In this document: positions 6,818 to 13,526 of the stretch, piece after piece
Layout of the letters: the number at the start of each line of letters is the position of its first letter
Position numbering within the stretch: position 1 is the stretch's first letter
Origin: Geminicoccaceae bacterium
Lineage (GTDB): Bacteria > Pseudomonadota > Alphaproteobacteria > Geminicoccales > Geminicoccaceae
NCBI GenBank assembly: GCA_020446285.1
Contig: JAGREZ010000120.1
Span: 8,503-22,438, forward strand
Length of the DNA: 13,936 nt
Reading direction: 5' to 3'
Made by a program: the position numbers and the translations under genes
Notes under the pieces: generated by a model
What the model was told of the DNA's origin: nothing
Database searches by the model: none
What the model saw: the letters and a program-made list of their open reading frames with translations, nothing else

Positions 6818-8398
6818 TCAGCGAATTGTAAAATCCGGGCGCTTGCGCAGGCGTGGCTCGATGGCGACCCAGACCGCGAGGCTGAGAAGGGCAAGGGGAA
6901 GCCCGATCCAGAGCGGCAACGGCAGCCGGCCGAACAGGCTTGCCGCGAGGCCGGCGAGCCCGGCAAGACCGGCAAGGCGCGCCAGCGCGACGCGCAGGCC
7001 GTAACGCTGGCGCGGCGTACCGATGGCGCGCAGGAGCGAATCCGCAACGAGCGGTTCGGGCGGGTCGGCGAGATCGGCGGCGATTTCGAAACGCTCTGCT
7101 GCTTCGGGCAGATCGATGACCAGCGGGCGCAGGCGATTGCTCCCGCCTTTGTGACGCATCGCCAGATCCAGCATGGTCAGGCCATCATCTTCGGCGGCGC
7201 GCAGTGTCCCGACCGTCGTTCCCAGATGCTCCGCCATGAGGTCGAGCCGCAATGCGCGGATGGCATCGTCCGGACCGTCGGTCTCCAGTGCCAGATTCAT
7301 CTCGCTGTCGAGGCCCATCGAACGGCGCGCGATATTGGCCGATCCCACGGTCAGGAAACGGTCATCGACGATCATGGCCTTGGCGTGGACCGTGATTTCC
7401 GTGGCACCCGCCATCGGGAAGGCAATCCTGCAACGTTCGGCGAAAGGCTCCAGTCGCTGGAGAAAGCGCTTGCGGCCGATATCCATGATGGCGGTTTCGA
7501 GAAACCCCTCGCAATTGGCTCCCGATATGATGAGAACCACGAGTTCCGGCACCGCCTCGAGCCGGTCGTGCAGGGCTTCGCGAATCTCCGGCACGGTGAG
7601 GTACTGGTTCTCGATATAGATCAGCCGTTCGGCCGATGCGATGGCGTCGACATAGAGCTGACGGATTTCCAGCGTTTCCCCGAACAGTCCGTATTCGGCG
7701 CGGGTCCGCGCCAGCGCCGTCATGCAGTCGCGCCAGCCCGGCTCTACATCCTCGGGCCAGACCGGACGGCGCTCGCGGGCAACCGCCGGTTCGTGGGCCG
7801 TGGCATTCCTCCAGCGCAGCGCCGCCTCATGCTCGATCGCACCGGCGATCGGCCCCTCGACCATCATCATCATGTCATGAAAGGGGGCCGGCTGCTCCTT
7901 GCCCTTGATGGTCCGGCGGGGATCGGCGGGGTCATGGTCGCGCGTGTCGTAGCGGCCGGCGGCGAGGTCGAGACCACCGACAAAGGCGAGCACGCCATCG
8001 ATCACCACGAGCTTTTCGTGATGCGAGCCGCCGAGCGGGTGATGATCGTCGAGCTGAAATTCGAGGCGTTCGTGATTGACCGGAAAGCGCCATCCCGGCA
8101 GTGACTGGCGATCGATCGAGTAGGTGACGAGCCAGTCCCAGACGAGGACATGCACATGCAGTCCGGGCTCGCGCTCCAGTTGCCGGGAAAGAAGACCGCC
8201 GAGCGAGGAATCCTCCGTTCGCGCGTGGTCGAGCACGAGATCGGCGCGAATGTCCCAGCCGAGAATGAAGATGCTCTCGCGCGCACGGGAAAGGGCATCG
8301 GCGAGCGTCCTGAAATAGTTCTCGCCGTCGATCAGGACGGCGGCGCGGGAAGCTTTCTCCACCGTCAGGCAGTTCCGGTGCGGCTGGAGGATCGTCAT
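6818..8398 (-). CDS. Phospholipase D-family (HKD) protein with C-terminal membrane anchor
   Basis: This 526-aa protein has two HKD motifs: His127-x-Lys129-x4-Asp134 (HHEKLVVID) followed by GGLD, and His338-x-Lys340-x4-Asp345 (VHAKAMIVD) followed by GSAN. Both are intact, so it is probably active on phosphodiesters, as phospholipase D or a cardiolipin synthase-like phosphatidyltransferase. There is no N-terminal signal peptide. Residues about 468-515 contain a Leu-Ala-Gly-rich stretch and a hydrophobic helix (LPLPLWIGLPLALLSLAVW), then a basic tail, suggesting C-terminal inner-membrane attachment. Ligases and nucleases also use this fold, but the length and the paired GG/GSAN contexts match the phospholipid branch. 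ATG at 8398 is 8 nt after AAGGG. The gene is linked to the upstream ABC permease by an unusual repeat at 8399-8466. Confidence 0.9.
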   Translation of the reverse strand: MTILQPHRNCLTVEKASRAAVLIDGENYFRTLADALSRARESIFILGWDIRADLVLDHARTEDSSLGGLLSRQLEREPGLHVHVLVWDWLVTYSIDRQSLPGWRFPVNHERLEFQLDDHHPLGGSHHEKLVVIDGVLAFVGGLDLAAGRYDTRDHDPADPRRTIKGKEQPAPFHDMMMMVEGPIAGAIEHEAALRWRNATAHEPAVARERRPVWPEDVEPGWRDCMTALARTRAEYGLFGETLEIRQLYVDAIASAERLIYIENQYLTVPEIREALHDRLEAVPELVVLIISGANCEGFLETAIMDIGRKRFLQRLEPFAERCRIAFPMAGATEITVHAKAMIVDDRFLTVGSANIARRSMGLDSEMNLALETDGPDDAIRALRLDLMAEHLGTTVGTLRAAEDDGLTMLDLAMRHKGGSNRLRPLVIDLPEAAERFEIAADLADPPEPLVADSLLRAIGTPRQRYGLRVALARLAGLAGLAGLAASLFGRLPLPLWIGLPLALLSLAVWVAIEPRLRKRPDFTIR

Positions 8399-8466
8399 TC
8401 ACTCATCCCTTGCGCTCATCCCTCCTTGCACTCATCCCTTGCGCCCACGCCTTGCGCTCATCCCTT
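8399..8466 (-). repeat. Five-copy 13-bp tandem repeat carrying overlapping ATGA start/stop sites
   Basis: On the minus strand the units are, in order, AAGGGATGAGCGC (8466-8454), AAGGCGTGGGCGC (8453-8441), AAGGGATGAGTGC (8440-8428), AAGGAGGGATGAGCGC (8427-8412, with a 3-bp insertion) and AAGGGATGAGTGA (8411-8399). The next base starts the HKD gene ATG. The first unit contains the permease stop. Each full unit combines a Shine-Dalgarno-like AAGGG with ATGA. Three tiny frames result: 8461-8432 (9 codons), 8435-8403 (10 codons) and 8406-8395 (3 codons). Each stop overlaps the next ATG by 4 nt, the last one overlapping ATG 8398. A further frame from 8419 stops exactly against that ATG. Slipped-strand duplication is the simplest origin; re-initiation coupling is the inferred effect. 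Confidence 0.85.
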
Positions 8467-9279
8467 GACCGCACCCATGGAGATGCCGCGCACGAGGAAT
8501 TTCTGCAGCATGGCGACGGCGATGAAGATCGGCACCGTGCCGAGCGTGCTCATGGCCGCGATCTTCGCCCAGAAATTGGACTGCCCGCCGAAATAGTGGG
8601 TCACCTGAACCGGAAAGGTGGTCGCCTCGTTGCGGGTGAGGACGAGGGCGAAGATGAAATCGTTCCAGGCGAAGACGAAGGTGAAGACCGCCGTCGCGAA
8701 CAGGCCGCCACGCACCACCGGCAGGACGATGATGCGGAAGGTCTGCCAGCGGGTGCACCCGTCGACCAGCGCCGCCTCTTCCAGCTCGATCGGAACATCC
8801 TGGATATATCCGCGCATCATCCAGATCACATAAGGGAGGTTGAAGGCCGTGTAGAGCAGGATCAGACCGGCGAAACTGTCGACCAGCCCCAGTTTCACAT
8901 AGAGCAGGAATATGGGAAAGACGATGACGATCGGGGGAACCATGCGATTGGAGATGACCCACATCGCGAAATTCCTTCCGCCGGTGCGAAAGCGCGCCAT
9001 CGAATAGGCGCACATGGTGCCGAGCAGCATGGCAAGGAAGGTGCTGGTCGAGGCGATGACCAGCGAGTTCCAAACCGTTTCGGCATCGCCGTCGCGGAAC
9101 AGCACGAGATAGTTCTCGAACTGGATCTGCGCCGGCCACCAGACCGGCGGGGTGGCGAAGATTTCCTCGGGCGTCTTGAAGGAGATCATCACCAGCCAGT
9201 AGATCGGGAACAGGAAGAAGACGAGGGCGGCGAGCGCGAGGAGATAGCGCCCGGCCAGTGTCAGACGTCCGCGCCTCAT
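8458..9279 (-). CDS. ABC transporter permease, MalG-like (carbohydrate type, second subunit)
   Basis: From ATG 9279 this is a 273-aa inner-membrane protein, typical for the MalG/UgpE branch of CUT1-type sugar permeases. It has about six transmembrane helices (about 12-32, 72-94, 105-127, 137-155, 192-214 and 244-262). The EAA loop that contacts the ATPase is at about 168-187 (EAALVDG ... IIVLP), with Glu168, Gly174 and Pro187 conserved. ATG 9279 overlaps the stop of the upstream permease by 4 nt (ATGA), so the two subunits are translationally coupled; the longer open frame reaching 9705 is only overlap with that gene. Its own stop lies in the first unit of the 8399-8466 repeat. Substrate is not readable, though sugars, polyols or glycerol phosphates are usual for the family. 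Confidence 0.93.
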   Translation of the reverse strand: MRRGRLTLAGRYLLALAALVFFLFPIYWLVMISFKTPEEIFATPPVWWPAQIQFENYLVLFRDGDAETVWNSLVIASTSTFLAMLLGTMCAYSMARFRTGGRNFAMWVISNRMVPPIVIVFPIFLLYVKLGLVDSFAGLILLYTAFNLPYVIWMMRGYIQDVPIELEEAALVDGCTRWQTFRIIVLPVVRGGLFATAVFTFVFAWNDFIFALVLTRNEATTFPVQVTHYFGGQSNFWAKIAAMSTLGTVPIFIAVAMLQKFLVRGISMGAVKG

Positions 9280-10178
9280 CGATCGATCTCCATCCGCCTG
9301 AGCGCCATCATGACGAGAATGGACAGGAGCACGATGATGGCGAATGCCATGGCCGCCGCATAGGAGGTCTCGAACTGCTGGAATCCCTGGATATAGGCGT
9401 AGATCGACACGGTCTCGCTCATGGTGCCGGGGCCGCCCCTTGTAAGCGCCCAGACGACATCGAACAGACGGAAGAGATCGAGCCCGCGAATGAGAACGGC
9501 GATCCACATGACCGGTCGGATGATGGGCAGGGTCACATGCCAGAAGGTCTGCCAGAAGCCGGCGCCATCGAGTTCGGCGGCTTCCATGAGCGAGCTGTCG
9601 ACATTCGACAGGCCGGCGAGCAGCAGCAGGAACATGAAGGGTGTCCACTGCCAGATCTCGGCGATCAGGATCGCCGGGTAGACGAAGGTCGGATCGACGG
9701 TCCACAGGATCGCCTCGGGCTCTCCCGTCAACCAGCCGATGATTTCATTGATCGGCCCGAAACGGTTGTCGAAGAGCAGCCGCCATGCCGCACCGGCGAT
9801 GATCGGCGAGGTGACCACCGGCAGGACGAGAAGGGCGATGAAGATCTGCTTGCCGGGCATGCGCTCGAGAAACAGCAGTGCGAGCAGGAGACCGAGAACC
9901 AGTTCCACCGGCAGGGCGATGGCGAGGAAGATGAAGGTATGCAGCAGCGACTGCCAGAAGCGGATATCGCCCGCGAGCCTTCGATAGTTCAGCAGGCCGG
10001 AAAAGCCCGTGTCCTCGTCGAACATGTTGATGTTCTGGAAACCGGTCACGAGCGTGTAGATGACGGGAAACAGCCCGACCAGCAGGATGACCAGCACCGC
10101 CGGCCAGATCATCGCGTGGCGAAAGGTCGATGTGACGTGCGGCGATCCCGCCGTCGCGCTTGCGGTGCCTGTCGACAT
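9276..10178 (-). CDS. ABC transporter permease, MalF-like (carbohydrate type, first subunit)
   Basis: From ATG 10178 the product is 300 aa, matching MalF/UgpA-type sugar permeases without the large MalF periplasmic loop. It has about six transmembrane helices (about 23-45, 79-104, 112-134, 168-190, 222-243 and 274-292). The EAA loop is at about 199-218 (EAAELDG ... VTLP). The C-terminal ALTRGGPG (244-251) is characteristic of the family. GGGGGAGGA about 11 nt upstream of ATG 10178 is a strong ribosome binding site, and the open frame further upstream lacks family similarity, so 10178 is the start. It forms a dimer with the 8458-9279 product. No substrate-binding protein or ATPase gene lies beside it: upstream is a divergent cytochrome gene and downstream an HKD-family gene. 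Confidence 0.93.
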   Translation of the reverse strand: MSTGTASATAGSPHVTSTFRHAMIWPAVLVILLVGLFPVIYTLVTGFQNINMFDEDTGFSGLLNYRRLAGDIRFWQSLLHTFIFLAIALPVELVLGLLLALLFLERMPGKQIFIALLVLPVVTSPIIAGAAWRLLFDNRFGPINEIIGWLTGEPEAILWTVDPTFVYPAILIAEIWQWTPFMFLLLLAGLSNVDSSLMEAAELDGAGFWQTFWHVTLPIIRPVMWIAVLIRGLDLFRLFDVVWALTRGGPGTMSETVSIYAYIQGFQQFETSYAAAMAFAIIVLLSILVMMALRRMEIDR

Positions 10179-10320
10179 GTCGTTCTGCGTCCTCCCCCGA
10201 ATGCTCCTTTCGGATAGTGCAGCCCCGCGGGCCTGTCGACAATGGCGCGGCGGGCAGCAGGCGGCATGTGGCCCGGCGGGCGCAGGACAAAAGGAAGCGT
10301 GGCCGGAGGGGCGAAGACTG

Positions 10321-10356
10321 TTGACGCGGGAGGTGCCCGCCAAGCATCTGGATGCT
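10321..10356 (+). promoter_or_regulatory. Possible promoter/operator upstream of the cytochrome c gene
   Basis: TTGACG at 10321-10326 is a good -35 match, but no convincing -10 lies 16-18 nt downstream. Two inverted repeats follow: GCGGG/CCCGC around 10326-10340 and a perfect 6-bp arm palindrome AGCATC-TG-GATGCT at 10343-10356. The palindrome is about 30 nt before the ATG at 10387, where a repressor or activator could act. The rest of the 208-nt divergent spacer (10179-10386) shows a CCCGCGGG palindrome near 10225 and nothing else distinct. Confidence 0.3.
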
Positions 10357-10386
10357 CCCGGCAACCTTCATCCGGAGTTTCATGCG

Positions 10387-10725
10387 ATGCAGCGTTCGGC
10401 ACTGTTCGCCCTGACGGCCGCCATGCTTGCCTGCATGCCGGCGGCAGCCTTCGCCGAGGAGACCGGACGGGGGAAGACGCTCGCCCGCGATGTCTGTTCG
10501 AACTGTCACGATATCGGTGACGGGATCGACCGGGTCATGACGGTGGGTGCGCCGTCCTTTGTCTGGATCGCGCAGAACCGCAAGCCCGGCGAAATCGAGG
10601 CGAAAATGATCAGGCCGGGCCATCCCGACATGCCCGAGGCGCCGCTGACGGTCGCCGACCGCCAGCATCTCCTCGCCTATATCGTCTCGCTCGCCGGCGA
10701 AGCGGCGCAGCAGGGTGACCCCTGA
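10387..10725 (+). CDS. Small exported c-type cytochrome (mono-haem)
   Basis: This 112-aa protein has a signal peptide (residues 1-23: Arg3, a hydrophobic core and AFA before EET), so it is periplasmic. The haem attachment site is CSNCH (37-41), a standard CxxCH, and Met82 in HPDMP is the likely distal ligand, giving His/Met coordination. The mature chain of about 89 residues is the class I cytochrome c size, and the closing helix (DRQHLLAYIVSL) is typical. It would carry electrons to or from a periplasmic oxidoreductase; no partner enzyme lies next to it. ATG at 10387 is the first Met before the signal, with GGAG about 10 nt upstream. The gene ends only 6 nt before the convergent SDR gene stop, and is divergent from the permease genes. 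Confidence 0.92.
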   Translation: MQRSALFALTAAMLACMPAAAFAEETGRGKTLARDVCSNCHDIGDGIDRVMTVGAPSFVWIAQNRKPGEIEAKMIRPGHPDMPEAPLTVADRQHLLAYIVSLAGEAAQQGDP

Positions 10726-10739
10726 CCGGCGTCAGCCGG
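10726..10739. terminator. Short hairpin between convergent genes, possible bidirectional terminator
   Basis: CCGGC-GTCA-GCCGG forms a 5-bp GC stem with a 4-nt loop directly after the cytochrome stop. Its loop contains the stop of the convergent SDR gene. There is no U-tract on either side, so any termination would be weak or Rho-assisted. Confidence 0.25.
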
Positions 10740-11472
10740 CGACGATGCCGCCATCGACATTGAGCACCTGTCCGGTCATGTAGGTCGATCCCCCGCCGCA
10801 GAGGAAATCGATCACGGTGGCGCATTCGCGCGGATGACCGCGGCGCTTGAGCGGAATTTCCGAGAGCATCTTCGCCGCCCGTTCCTCGATCGACCAGATG
10901 TGATCGGGCATGGAGGTGTCGATGTGACCGGGTGCGAGCCCGTTGACGAGGGTCGCGGGTGCAAGACGCCTCGAGAGCGAGCGGACGAGCCCGGTGATGC
11001 CACCCTTGGCCGCCGAATAGGCGGTGTGATCGAACGCGCCACGCCGGAATGCCAGCGAGCTTATGAACACCATGCGGGTAATGGCGTCCGGATCGAGGCG
11101 CGGCACGATGGCCGTCGAGATGTGGAAGGCATTGTGCAGATTGGCCGCCATCACCTGATCGTAGACGATCTCCGGCCTGTCGTTGAAATCCTCCGGCTTG
11201 AAGATGCCGGCCAGATGAATGAGCCCGTAGACCGGGCCGTCGACGGCTTCGAGCGCTGTCCGGCAGGCCGCCGGCGTATCGATCGTCGAGACCGCCCAGC
11301 TCACATCCCCGCCGAGTTCTCCCGCACGTTCGCGAAGGGGCCCTTCGGCGACATCGATCAGGTGGAGCGATGCCCCCTTTTCCTTGAGAATGGCGCAGGT
11401 TTCCCTGCCGATACCGCCGGCGGCGCCGGTGACGACGAAGCGTTTTCCCCGATATTCACTCATGGTGTTCAT
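10732..11472 (-). CDS. SDR family oxidoreductase translationally coupled to OpgH
   Basis: This 246-aa enzyme is a complete classical short-chain dehydrogenase. The cofactor motif TGAAGGIG is at 15-22, Asp40 at the end of the second strand favours NAD(H), Asn111 lies in the catalytic region, and the Ser139-Tyr152-Lys156 triad is intact (YSAAK at 152-156). The PG motif (181-182) and the VDGG end (239-242) are typical. ATG 11472 overlaps the OpgH stop by 4 nt (ATGA); ATG 11463 is a possible alternative, since the family start is close to either. The HLAG at 86-89 replaces the usual NNAG, an odd but tolerated change. The substrate is unknown. Co-translation with a glucan glucosyltransferase suggests, without proof, an envelope or carbohydrate-related role. 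Confidence 0.93.
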   Translation of the reverse strand: MNTMSEYRGKRFVVTGAAGGIGRETCAILKEKGASLHLIDVAEGPLRERAGELGGDVSWAVSTIDTPAACRTALEAVDGPVYGLIHLAGIFKPEDFNDRPEIVYDQVMAANLHNAFHISTAIVPRLDPDAITRMVFISSLAFRRGAFDHTAYSAAKGGITGLVRSLSRRLAPATLVNGLAPGHIDTSMPDHIWSIEERAAKMLSEIPLKRRGHPRECATVIDFLCGGGSTYMTGQVLNVDGGIVAG

Positions 11473-13313
11473 GCGGCCTTTTCGCCTGTTTGCAGTTCAA
11501 GGCTTCCTGCATGCGGCGGCTGCGGTGATTTGGCAAGTCCCAGCCCCTGCCGGGCGAGTTCCTCGGGCGTCGCGCAGACCCGGTGGCGGGCGAGGAACCC
11601 GCCGAACGAACGGCGGCTCGTACCCCAGGCGAACGGAATGGAGAGCACAAGGGCGAGGATGACCGGCGAGGCCCAGGGCAGCACCACCGGTGCCGAAAGC
11701 CACAGGGCCGTGAACATCGCCAGACCCGTCAGGGTCTGCGGCCACAATCCGCGTGCCGCTTCGCTCCATGAGAGCTCGTGGACCGACCGTCGCTGCGCTT
11801 CCCAGCGGATGGTCCGACCGCCGGCGAGCCCGGCAAGGAACACCGTCTGCGATACCGCCATGATCGGTCCGAGGAACAGCGAGAAGAACGTCTCGATGAA
11901 GGCCGAAAGGAGAACGGCACCGGTGCCGCCATAGGCACGGCGACGCTCCGGCGACGAGAGCACGTCGATCAGGCCCGCCACCTTGGGCGTGAAGTTGATC
12001 GCCATCATCAGCGCGAAGAGGCCGATGCCGAGACCGAGATGGATCGGGGCGTAACCTGCCGTGCGGGTGGCCTCGTCGGCAAGCGACAGCCAGACCGCCT
12101 GCGCCACGCCGGCCGCCATGAAGCCGAGCCACGCAGGGGCGGCCGCATACATCAGGATGGCGAGCAGGAGTTGCAGGCGGCCCATGGGCAGGAGCCCCTT
12201 CATGCCGAGCAGGCGCAGATACTGCATGTTGCCTTGGCACCAGCGCAGGTCGCGCTTGATGAAATCCTGCAGGGTCGGCGGATTCTCCTCATAACTGCCC
12301 GATTCGACCGGCAGCACGCGGATCGCGTAGCCGGCACCGCGCATGAGTGCTGCCTCGAGCTGGTCGTGGCTCAGCACCATGCCGCCGAGCGGCGGTTCGC
12401 CGGGCAGGCGGGGCAGGCGGCAATGGCGCATGAACGCCTCGGTGCGGATGATGCCGTTATGGCCCCAATAGGGTCCGGCATCGCCCTGCCACCAGGCGCT
12501 GCCGGTGGCATAGGCACGCATGCCGTGGCGCATGCCGAGCTGGAAGACGCGGGCGAAGGCGCTCCTGCTGGGCAGGCCGACGATCAGCGGCTGCACGATA
12601 CCGAGCGTCGCATCCGCATCCATCATCCGCACCTGGTCGAGCACCAGATCGCCATGCATGTAGCTGTCGGCATCGAGAACGATGAAATAGTCGAATTCCG
12701 CGCCCCGGCGCTTGAGAAATTCCCAGAGATTGCCGGTCTTGTGGTCGGTATTGTCGAGGCGGCGGCGATATTCGAGCCTCGCCGGAAGGGGAGACTGCAG
12801 CTTCCAGCGGTCGAAATGCGTCGCCTCGCGGGCCGCGATCGCCGCATCGCGCGTGTCCGAGAGCACGGCGAAATCGAACAGGCCGGCATGCGGCCCGGTC
12901 TGGAGTTCGTCGGCGAGCGCGCGCATGTGCGCGAAGACGCGCTCCGGCTCCTCGTCATGGATCGCCATGAGCACCGCCGTCCGCCCGCGCGGCGGCAAGC
13001 GCCTGTCCAGCCGGCCCCAGGGCGGGCAGGCGGCCGCCACCGGATCAGGGGAGACCATCAGCACCGCGAGACCGATCAGGGCGTTCCAGAAGCCGATGAC
13101 GGTCCATGGCAGCGTCGCCGCGAAACAGATCATCATGACGGCATCGAGAATGCCCAGACCGTCGGCCATCAGGATATAGGCCAGTAGGCCCAGCGCGCCG
13201 ATGGCGGAGCCTGCCACGAGTGCCGCGAACAGGGCACGGCGGATACCGATGGCGGGAGTGGTCGCAGGGCGTGCGTGTACGTTTGTCAACGAAACAGGGT
13301 TTCTGGCCGACAA
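11469..13313 (-). CDS. opgH: Glucans biosynthesis glucosyltransferase OpgH (MdoH)
   Basis: This 614-aa inner-membrane protein matches OpgH/MdoH, the GT2 glucosyltransferase that polymerises UDP-glucose into the beta-glucan backbone of osmoregulated periplasmic glucans. Two N-terminal membrane helices (about 27-50 and 56-88) precede the cytoplasmic catalytic domain: Asp-Thr-Arg at 153-155, the DAD motif at 214-216 (LDADSYMHGD), SHDQLEAALMRGAGY (315-329) and the RDLRWCQGN motif (354-362). At least four more helices follow (about 375-400, 415-445, 465-500 and 530-560). It is shorter than the E. coli protein (847 aa) at both ends, as in alphaproteobacteria. The start is TTG 13313 with GGGAG 9 nt upstream; the next in-frame ATG is too far inside. 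The usual partner opgG is not in the window. Confidence 0.93.
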   Translation of the reverse strand: MSARNPVSLTNVHARPATTPAIGIRRALFAALVAGSAIGALGLLAYILMADGLGILDAVMMICFAATLPWTVIGFWNALIGLAVLMVSPDPVAAACPPWGRLDRRLPPRGRTAVLMAIHDEEPERVFAHMRALADELQTGPHAGLFDFAVLSDTRDAAIAAREATHFDRWKLQSPLPARLEYRRRLDNTDHKTGNLWEFLKRRGAEFDYFIVLDADSYMHGDLVLDQVRMMDADATLGIVQPLIVGLPSRSAFARVFQLGMRHGMRAYATGSAWWQGDAGPYWGHNGIIRTEAFMRHCRLPRLPGEPPLGGMVLSHDQLEAALMRGAGYAIRVLPVESGSYEENPPTLQDFIKRDLRWCQGNMQYLRLLGMKGLLPMGRLQLLLAILMYAAAPAWLGFMAAGVAQAVWLSLADEATRTAGYAPIHLGLGIGLFALMMAINFTPKVAGLIDVLSSPERRRAYGGTGAVLLSAFIETFFSLFLGPIMAVSQTVFLAGLAGGRTIRWEAQRRSVHELSWSEAARGLWPQTLTGLAMFTALWLSAPVVLPWASPVILALVLSIPFAWGTSRRSFGGFLARHRVCATPEELARQGLGLAKSPQPPHAGSLELQTGEKAA

Positions 13314-13322
13314 GTGGGTTTT

Positions 13323-13327
13323 CTCCC
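13323..13327 (-). promoter_or_regulatory. Ribosome binding site supporting the TTG start of opgH
   Basis: GGGAG on the minus strand sits 9 nt before TTG 13313. The next methionine in frame is residue 49, inside the first membrane helix, so this site decides the start. Confidence 0.6.
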
Positions 13328-13358
13328 GAGGCTATTGGATCATGCTGCACTTGCGAAC

Positions 13359-13378
13359 ATGATCGATCGTTCGTTCAT
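13359..13378. promoter_or_regulatory. Imperfect 20-bp palindrome in the opgH / SDR divergent spacer
   Basis: The 20 bp from ATGATCGATC to GTTCAT read the same on both strands at 16 of 20 positions, with a perfect GATCGATC inside. It lies 45 nt upstream of opgH and about 150 nt upstream of the divergent SDR, so a shared operator is possible. A weaker match, AACGT-10 nt-ACGTT, lies near 13425-13445. A TTGACC at 13468-13473 could be a -35 for the SDR, but the -10 region is poor. The 213-nt spacer holds no other gene. Confidence 0.3.
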
Positions 13379-13526
13379 AGAATGGGACGAGCGGAACGCC
13401 AATCCCCTTCCATGAACTCATCGTGAACGTACCCCGTGACACGTTTCCACCGCGCAAGGGATGCCGGTTGACCGTCTGCCGCCCGTGACGGCATGCTTGG
13501 GCGATCGGCAGCGGACGAGGCGGGAC

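Noticed and set aside
8395..8461. The three mini-ORFs of the repeat as separate genes
   Set aside because: They are 3-10 codons long and made of repeat units; their likely role is in translation coupling, not as products.
8408..10217. Plus-strand open frames opposite the permease genes
   Set aside because: Their composition is rich in Asp, Glu, His and Arg without hydrophobic or motif structure, as expected for the antisense of membrane-protein genes.
11454..11472. ATGAGTGAAT shared between the SDR start and the relay before the HKD gene
   Set aside because: A ten-base match including a start codon is not enough to argue for a dispersed repeat.
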